DNA of 35,377 nt, taken from NCBI GenBank assembly GCA_019423725.1, contig JAHZAW010000012.1, positions 1-35,377 on the forward strand, in the 5' to 3' direction. A model generated the notes under the pieces. That model saw only the letters and a list, made by a program, of their open reading frames with translations. It ran no database searches and was not told where the DNA came from. The DNA comes from Clostridiales bacterium (GTDB lineage: Bacteria; Bacillota; Clostridia; Lachnospirales; Anaerotignaceae). The position numbers were made by a program, and so were the translations under genes. Of this stretch, positions 30,879 through 35,377 are shown piece after piece. The first letter of the stretch is position 1, and every line of letters starts with the position of its first letter.

Positions 30879-31594
30879 ATGCTGGCTCCTCCAATCAGGT
30901 CCTTTATTACTTCCGACGCTATTATAAGTCCCGCCGCCGACGGCACGAAGGATACGCTGCCCGGCACGGCACGCCTTTCTCCGCTGTCGGATGCCTCAAA
31001 TCTGGGTTTTATGGGGTTTTCCTTTGAATATACTACCTTGACATCCTTTATGCCCCTCTTTTTCAGCTCATATCTCATGACCTTTGCCAGGGGGCAGACG
31101 GAAGTTTTGGATATGTCGCTGACCTCGAGCATGGCAGGGGAGAGCTTGTTGCCCGTTCCCATGGAGCTAATGACCGGTACTCCCGCCTTTTTTGCCTGGC
31201 TTATTATGGCCAGTTTGGCCGTCACCGTATCCACCGCGTCCACAACATAGTCATAGGAGGAAAAATCAAACTCGTCCGCATTTTCCGGCAGGAAAAAACA
31301 GTTCCTCACACTGACATCAGCCTCGGGGTTGATGTCTTTTATCCTCTCGGCCATGACCTCGGTCTTTGGCCTTCCGATGGTGCTGTGCAGGGCTATTATC
31401 TGGCGGTTCAGGTTGGTGATGCTCACCACATCATTGTCTATGAGCTCAAAATGCCCTATGCCTGCCCTGGCCAGTGCCTCAGCTGCAAATCCTCCCACAC
31501 CGCCTATGCCAAATACCGCTGCCTTTGAGTTTTGGAGCTTTTCAAGGGCGGCACTGCCTATGAGCATTTCCGTTCTGGAAAATTGTTCTGTCAT
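30875..31594 (-). CDS. tcdA: ThiF/E1-like protein, TcdA-type t6A dehydratase
   Basis: This 239-aa protein is a ThiF/MoeB-fold adenylating enzyme with GIGGVGG at 29-35, Asp53/Asp55, and NLNRQ at 61-65. TcdA (CsdL) cyclises t6A to ct6A at position 37 of ANN-decoding tRNAs. Length, the RTEMLIG start and the C-terminal GSVSFVPSAAGLIIASEVI block match that family rather than full ThiF or MoeB. Start ATG 31594 has AGAGAGG 8 nt upstream, within a duplicated 13-nt unit. Its TGA overlaps the TTG of the TtcA-like gene, giving a two-gene tRNA-modification operon. Confidence 0.9.
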   Translation of the reverse strand: MTEQFSRTEMLIGSAALEKLQNSKAAVFGIGGVGGFAAEALARAGIGHFELIDNDVVSITNLNRQIIALHSTIGRPKTEVMAERIKDINPEADVSVRNCFFLPENADEFDFSSYDYVVDAVDTVTAKLAIISQAKKAGVPVISSMGTGNKLSPAMLEVSDISKTSVCPLAKVMRYELKKRGIKDVKVVYSKENPIKPRFEASDSGERRAVPGSVSFVPSAAGLIIASEVIKDLIGGASI

Positions 31595-31601
31595 ATTTTA
31601 A

Positions 31602-31627
31602 GCCTCTCTTTCAAGTCTCTCTTTCAA
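31602..31627. repeat. 13-nt tandem duplication covering the tcdA ribosome binding site
   Basis: GCCTCTCTTTCAA (31602-31614) and GTCTCTCTTTCAA (31615-31627) differ at one base. On the coding strand each copy holds a GAAAGAGAG Shine-Dalgarno-like word. More diverged copies of the CTTTCTTAAG type continue to about 31700. Confidence 0.8.
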
Positions 31628-31733
31628 ACTTTTCTTTAAGGTTCTGTGAGCCTTTTTCTAAGGGCTCCTTCTCAAGTATCTTTCTTAAGTCCCTTTCTTG
31701 AGCCTGTCCGGGCTTTCCGTTATTTCGTATCTC

Positions 31734-32453
31734 TCAGAGCCTTTCCTTCAGCTCTTTCATTATCTGTTCCTTTTTCTTGGGAAGGAAATGTCCCTCAAGA
31801 CCATATTCAAAATCCAGACCGTCCAGCTCCTCTATCATAAGGGCGAGCTTTTCCTTATTATCTATCCACTGGTCCCTTACCAGCTCCTCACAGAGACAGT
31901 CTCCGAAAAATACGGTTTTTTCCGAGGGTATGTATACTATTATGCCATCCTCCGTATGGGGATTTACTATGTTTTTGAATATACATTTCATATCCCCCAG
32001 GTCCACGGCCATCTCCTCCTTAAAGGATATGTCCGCCGGACATACTTCTATTTTTGTAAGGTCGGGATATTCGTTGATTATATGGGGCTTGCAGAAAAGG
32101 GGCACCTTGTCACAGTCCACATACTCATCCAGAAGTTTTCTGGACCATCCCCAGGCAGACATATCCTCAAGTATGGCGTTTGTCCTATCCAGGGCAATGG
32201 TCAGTGTGCCTTCTCTTTTGAGGGCGGACATGCCAAAACAATGGTCCCAGTGATAATGGGTGGCCACAGCCATATCAGCCTTTTTTAATCCAAGGCTTTT
32301 AAGGCCGGCGTTGAAATTTTTAACTGTCTCGGCTGAATTTCCGCACTCCACCATAAGGGAGTATCTCTTTCCTTTTATATAGCCCATGACCGGTCTGTCC
32401 GTATCTTCATGGGGTTCGGTATAATAAATATTTTCAGTAAGTTTTCTAAACAT
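31734..32453 (-). CDS. MBL-fold metallohydrolase
   Basis: This protein of about 239 aa has the metallo-beta-lactamase signature THYHWDH, giving His-x-His-x-Asp-His metal ligands. Later ligands are a His in NPHTEDG, an Asp in GDCLCEEL and a His in GLEGHF. It is a compact soluble hydrolase; substrates in this superfamily range from thioesters to lactones and phosphodiesters, and none can be assigned. ATG 32453 fits AGGTG 5 nt upstream better than an in-frame GTG at 32459. It follows the YcxB-like gene closely in a two-gene unit. Confidence 0.9.
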   Translation of the reverse strand: MFRKLTENIYYTEPHEDTDRPVMGYIKGKRYSLMVECGNSAETVKNFNAGLKSLGLKKADMAVATHYHWDHCFGMSALKREGTLTIALDRTNAILEDMSAWGWSRKLLDEYVDCDKVPLFCKPHIINEYPDLTKIEVCPADISFKEEMAVDLGDMKCIFKNIVNPHTEDGIIVYIPSEKTVFFGDCLCEELVRDQWIDNKEKLALMIEELDGLDFEYGLEGHFLPKKKEQIMKELKERL

Positions 32454-32466
32454 GTCCACACCTGCC

Positions 32467-32973
32467 TTACTTAGCGTTTACGCATTTTTTCCTTATGAAT
32501 GAGGCAAAGTCCGCCCCGTTATCGGAAATGAATCCCTTTTTATCCACCAGTATGGCTATGTTTTTACAAAATACGAGCACATAAAGGGAGGGCGTCTCAA
32601 CTATTTTTTCTATTTTTTCGTATTCTGTCCTTACGGCATTTCCCGCCTGGAGGTTTTTGCCCACGATGGAATCTTCATAGAAAAATATACGGGTCTCCAC
32701 GTCCTTTCCGTACTGGTCCTGGTTTTTCTTCCAGATCTTTTCCGCCGCAGAGGATACCTTCCTGTTATATATGGCAAGTATTATGACCGCCAGCACCAGA
32801 AATATGACAGTAAATATATACTGTCCCTTAATGGCCACAGCCGCCGCTATTATTACGAATACCACTGCAAATATACGGCAGTAAAGTTTATACCAGGCCG
32901 GCACCGTGGCCTTTATCATTTCCAGCAGGTTCCCCTTTGTCTGGGAACAGGCGTTTGAAAATATGGGTTCCAT
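32467..32973 (-). CDS. YcxB-like membrane protein
   Basis: This 168-aa protein has a cytosolic N-terminus, two adjacent membrane helices (about 31-48 and 51-68) and a C-terminal domain of about 95 residues (VETRIFFYEDSIVGKN, then YEKIEKIVETPSLYVLVFCKNIAILVDKKGF). It matches the YcxB family, a PH-like C-terminal domain behind two helices. Function is unknown in the family. A GGAGAGG-like site precedes the ATG. The gene lies just upstream of the MBL hydrolase, in the same transcript. Confidence 0.82.
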   Translation of the reverse strand: MEPIFSNACSQTKGNLLEMIKATVPAWYKLYCRIFAVVFVIIAAAVAIKGQYIFTVIFLVLAVIILAIYNRKVSSAAEKIWKKNQDQYGKDVETRIFFYEDSIVGKNLQAGNAVRTEYEKIEKIVETPSLYVLVFCKNIAILVDKKGFISDNGADFASFIRKKCVNAK

Positions 32974-33160
32974 TATATCCTCTCCTTAATTTTTCCATTC
33001 CCTTATGCTTAAATATGTAAATTAGTGATATATAAATTTGAATATATGGTCTGCCAGTATATGATAATGCCTCCAATAACGTCCATATATCGGATACTGG
33101 CCTTCAAAAAGGCGGATTTTCAGATCCGCTCCGAATCAGTATATCATAAAATTTAAGCGT

Positions 33161-33190
33161 TTGCACTATTGATTGTTTCTATGGTATTAT
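33161..33190 (+). promoter_or_regulatory. Promoter of the MaoC-like gene
   Basis: TTGCAC (33161-33166) and TATTAT (33185-33190) with an 18-nt spacer, about 35 nt before the ribosome binding site. Confidence 0.6.
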
Positions 33191-33230
33191 AAAAACAAAT
33201 GGGGAGTTTAAATTTAAAAGGAGTGATTTT

Positions 33231-33692
33231 ATGAGTAAAATGCTTGATCCGGACAGCCTTAATATGAGCGGTCTGAGCATAGGTGAGATCTATGTGGGTA
33301 AAAAAGCCAGTGTTTCTAAAACCATCGAGGCGTCCGACGTCTATACCTTCGCCGGACTCATCGGAGACATCAACCCCGTACATGTTAACGCGGAATACGC
33401 CAAGACCACACGTTTTGGCAAGAGGATAGCCCATGGCATGCTTACGGCTTCCTTTATTTCCACCATCGTCGGCATGCTCATACCCGGAGCCGATGCCATT
33501 TACTGCGGCCAGACCCTTAAATTTACTGCTCCCGTATATTTCGGGGACACCATCACGGTAAACGCCGAGGTAACTAAGATAATCCCCGAAAAACGTCTTG
33601 TCATCATGAGGACCACCATCACTAACCAGGACGGCAAGGTCGTAGTTGACGGCGAGGCAACAGCCATGGCCACAAAGGAAGAGGAAAACTAA
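33231..33692 (+). CDS. MaoC-like (R)-specific enoyl-CoA hydratase
   Basis: This 153-aa hot-dog-fold protein has the hydratase motif GDINPVH with catalytic Asp46 and His51, followed by YAKTTRFGKRIAHGML. The family hydrates 2-enoyl-CoA or acts on related CoA esters in fatty-acid, PHA or mixed-acid pathways. An example with the same length is PhaJ. The ribosome binding site AAAAGGAGTGA precedes ATG 33231. It stands alone, so the pathway is not indicated; a crotonyl-CoA or 3-hydroxyacyl-CoA role is an inference. A word-repeat block follows. Confidence 0.9.
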   Translation: MSKMLDPDSLNMSGLSIGEIYVGKKASVSKTIEASDVYTFAGLIGDINPVHVNAEYAKTTRFGKRIAHGMLTASFISTIVGMLIPGADAIYCGQTLKFTAPVYFGDTITVNAEVTKIIPEKRLVIMRTTITNQDGKVVVDGEATAMATKEEEN

Positions 33693-33890
33693 GAAGCGGC
33701 CAAAGGGCTGAAAAAGGCTGAAAACAGCCAAAGGCAGCTGACGGAAGCCAAGAGAGGCTCAAAAGCTGCAAAGACAGCCAAGGCAGCCAGAAGCGGCTTT
33801 AACAGCCAGAAAATCTGACGACAGCCATAAGCGGCTGCAAGCCAAAACAGCTGATGAAAGCAACAGCCTGAAACAGCTGGCGGCAGGAAA
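33693..33890. repeat. CAGCC/GCGGC word-repeat block
   Basis: No gene. The stretch is composed of imperfect copies of CAGCCAAAGGCAGC, AAGCGGC, AACAGCC and GGCTGAAAA. A 20-nt segment at 33695-33714 recurs exactly at 34200-34219 inside the yjdF coding region. No terminator is visible after the MaoC-like gene, so the block may be transcribed. Confidence 0.65.
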
Positions 33891-33894
33891 CAAC

Positions 33895-34010
33895 TGAATA
33901 ACTAATGCTGGTAATAAAAACACAGGCCGGTTGGTAGTCCGGCCGCGGGAAACCGTCAGTAACCTTCCTCCTTAGGTCGTCCATTTACCGGTGGAAATTT
34001 TAAGGAGGAA
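33895..34010 (+). ncRNA. yjdF riboswitch
   Basis: This leader stands directly before a yjdF-family gene and has the layout of the yjdF motif: GCTGGTAATAAAAACACA, hairpin GGCCGG...CCGGCC (33925-33944), then GCGGGAAACCG and TCAGTA. TTCCTCCTTA (33965-33974) is the exact complement of TAAGGAGGAA (34001-34010), the gene's ribosome binding site, so ligand binding should switch translation. Published work reports that yjdF RNAs bind azaaromatic compounds. The aptamer match is from memory, without a covariance search. Confidence 0.8.
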
Positions 34011-34016
34011 AAGATC

Positions 34017-34433
34017 ATGATTTCTGCGGTACTCACGGTATTTTTTGACGGACAGTTCTGGACGGGCATATATGACAGGACTGATTCAGGGAAACTCCAG
34101 TCGGTGAAGGTAGTATTTGGGGCGGAGCCAAAAAACGGCGACATATATTCATACACCCTTAAAAACTACTACAGGCTGCCCTTTGGGAGTTCCATCGATA
34201 GCGGCCAAAGGGCTGAAAACAGGAAGATAAACCCAAAGCGCAGGATAAAGATGGCGGCAAAGGAGATAAAAAACGCCGGAAAATCTACGAAATCACAGCA
34301 GGCCCTTCAGCTGGAGAGGGAAAATCTCAAAAAAGAGCGTACGGAGGATAAAAAGGAAAAAAGGGCCCTTGAAAGGGAAAGGCTTCTCCGTATGAGAAGG
34401 GAAAAGAAAAAAGAAAAGCACAGAGGCAGATGA
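34017..34433 (+). CDS. yjdF: YjdF family protein (DUF2992)
   Basis: This 138-aa protein has the YjdF N-terminal domain: FFDGQFWTGIYDRTDSGK at about residues 9-26, then VVFGAEPKNGDIYSY and LPFGSS. The C-terminal half is a very basic, glutamate/lysine/arginine-rich helix (ERENLKKERTEDKKEK onward), the usual tail of the family. Function is unknown. Regulation by the yjdF riboswitch, which senses azaaromatics, suggests a detoxification or tolerance role. A 20-nt stretch of the coding region (34200-34219) is identical to intergenic DNA 500 bp upstream. The residues it encodes (SGQRAEN) sit in the linker between domain and tail. Confidence 0.92.
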   Translation: MISAVLTVFFDGQFWTGIYDRTDSGKLQSVKVVFGAEPKNGDIYSYTLKNYYRLPFGSSIDSGQRAENRKINPKRRIKMAAKEIKNAGKSTKSQQALQLERENLKKERTEDKKEKRALERERLLRMRREKKKEKHRGR

Positions 34434-34538
34434 TTTTTTGTATGTTCACCGCCCAAAACGGTAAAAAAGAGGGAAAAATCCGTTATTTTTCCGGCGGCGG
34501 GCTGAAAAGTACATCTCCAAAGTGCCATATCAGGTAAA
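34434..34538. other. 3' region after yjdF with nested hairpins
   Basis: No gene. GGAAAAAT (34472-34479) and ATTTTTCC (34485-34492) form an 8-bp hairpin, flanked by CCGCC and GGCGG words that could extend it. There is no clear T-tract; the true terminator follows at 34539. Confidence 0.45.
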
Positions 34539-34578
34539 AAAGACGGACGGTGCATCATAAAACCGTCCGTCTTTATAT
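34539..34578 (+). terminator. Terminator after yjdF
   Basis: A perfect 13-bp stem, AAAGACGGACGGT (34539-34551) with ACCGTCCGTCTTT (34562-34574), 10-nt loop, weak T-run. Confidence 0.82.
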
Positions 34579-34753
34579 GTTTTGGGGAAAATGGGCATTA
34601 ATGGGCTTTTATGTAGACAGGGGCATTTTAATCTGTTATCATCACCTTTGTCGTGCTTAGAAATATCACAAAAACTCAAGAAAAAATAGATTTGTGAAAG
34701 TATTGGAACATAGGAGTATAGGAGTATCAAAGTATTAAGGTAAAGGTGATAAA
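34579..34753. repeat. Leader of MATE gene with 8-nt tandem repeat
   Basis: AT-rich leader without a gene. ATAGGAGT occurs at 34710-34717 and 34718-34725, then ATCAAAGT. The repeat units themselves resemble Shine-Dalgarno words and end about 20 nt before the real AAAGGTGAT site. The AAAGTAT word also occurs in the tandem array at 15502-15533. Confidence 0.6.
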
Positions 34754-35377
34754 ATGTCTGATATTCTGGATTCGGGAAAGACCCCGTTAAATACTGTGCT
34801 GAAACTTGCTGTGCCCTCCATCATGGAGCAGCTGCTCATATCCCTGGCCAGCCTCATAGATACGGCCATGGTGGGCACCCTGGGAGCCTCGGCCACGGCC
34901 AGCATCGGTATAAACGCCTCCACCATATGGCTCATACTGGGCTTTATAACGGCGGTGAGCGTAAGTTTTATGTTCATTGTCGCAAGGAAGATAGGCGAGG
35001 GCAGGATAGATGACGCCAAAAAGGCCGCCAGGGAATCCATCGTATTTTCGGCCATATTCGGAGCAGTGCTGGCGGCCGGGGTATATGCCGTATCGGCAAA
35101 GCTCCCCATATGGCTGGGTGCCGAGGGAGATGTCATCCCCCTGGCTGATATTTATATGAAAATAGTGGGCATAAGCTTTTTATTCCTTACCATTACCAAT
35201 GTTTTGAGCTCTGTACTTCGTTCAGCGGGAAATGCCCGTATCCCCCTGGCGGTGAACACCGCCGCCAATGTGCTGAACATCATCGGAAACCTGTTTTTGA
35301 TAAATCAGGCCATAGACCTGAATTTCATAGGCTTGGATGTCGTTATCAAGGGAGCAGGCCTCGGTGTGGAAGGGGCA
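34754..35377 (+). CDS. MATE family multidrug/Na+ efflux protein (5' part)
   Basis: 208 codons are present and the gene runs off the window end. The N-terminal LKLAVPSIMEQLLISLASLIDTAMVGTLG (from about residue 17) is the MATE TM1 signature, with membrane segments continuing at GFITAVSVSFMFIVA, SIVFSAIFGAVLAAGVYA and ISFLFLTITNVLSSVLRSAGN. MATE proteins export cationic drugs or metabolites in exchange for Na+ or H+. AAAGGTGAT precedes ATG 34754. About 450 residues are expected, so a little under half is visible. Confidence 0.93.
   Translation, partial: MSDILDSGKTPLNTVLKLAVPSIMEQLLISLASLIDTAMVGTLGASATASIGINASTIWLILGFITAVSVSFMFIVARKIGEGRIDDAKKAARESIVFSAIFGAVLAAGVYAVSAKLPIWLGAEGDVIPLADIYMKIVGISFLFLTITNVLSSVLRSAGNARIPLAVNTAANVLNIIGNLFLINQAIDLNFIGLDVVIKGAGLGVEGA

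Noticed and set aside
33693..33890. Possible CRISPR-like array because of repeated words
   Set aside because: Repeats are short, imperfect and irregularly spaced, with no constant spacers and no cas genes in the window.

Overview
The window looks like a chromosomal segment of a low-to-moderate GC Bacillota bacterium, most likely a Clostridia/Lachnospirales-type anaerobe. This is inferred from strong GGAGG ribosome binding sites, a T-box in front of serS, a yjdF riboswitch, an ArsR/P1B-ATPase cassette, a YedF/DUF3343 selenium-sulfur pair, heavy ATA and AGG codon use, and PBSX/diffocin-type tail genes. No species assignment is possible from this sequence alone.

Region 1 (1-1726) is AT-rich and nearly empty. 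It holds one minus-strand SHOCT-domain protein, a long hairpin at 172-231 and a terminator. Region 2 (1727-11122) is a compact plus-strand contractile-tail operon in PBSX order: tail terminator, sheath, tube, assembly chaperone, tape measure, XkdP-like, hub XkdQ-like, XkdR, XkdS, baseplate J (XkdT), XkdU, glycine-rich fibre, a fibre-associated protein and a CD1375-like small protein. No capsid, portal or terminase gene is visible. The chaperone gene carries a textbook -1 programmed frameshift signal (AAAAAAC, then a GC-rich hairpin). It extends the chaperone by 51 codons and ends exactly at the tape-measure start. The operon is followed by a tRNA 3'-end-like remnant and a strong terminator, which probably mark an attachment-site boundary.

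Region 3 (11367-16704) has a chromosome-like, more GC-rich appearance: an ABC exporter, two small membrane proteins, then a second phage-derived group (fibre-like protein with GYHxGSGTV repeats, an unknown protein, a coiled-coil membrane protein and a two-TM holin-like protein) without a recognisable endolysin. Region 4 (16722-25330) holds a ZIP metal transporter, T-box plus serS, a lipoprotein, a candidate small RNA, divergent DUF3343 and yedF, and a Zn/Cd-type cassette (SmtB-like repressor, stand-alone HMA protein, P1B ATPase).

Region 5 (25331-35377) holds a HEAT-repeat alkylation-repair protein, a LysR regulator divergent from an NSS sodium symporter, a DUF1275 protein, a coupled tRNA-modification pair (TcdA-like then TtcA-like), an MBL hydrolase with a YcxB-like protein, a MaoC dehydratase, yjdF behind its riboswitch, and the 5' part of a MATE exporter.

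Two themes recur between genes. One is long, gene-free stretches built from imperfect repeats of words such as GCGGCC, CAGCC and GGCAG. The other is short tandem duplications (8-13 nt), often right at translation-initiation regions. Both suggest a genome prone to local duplication.
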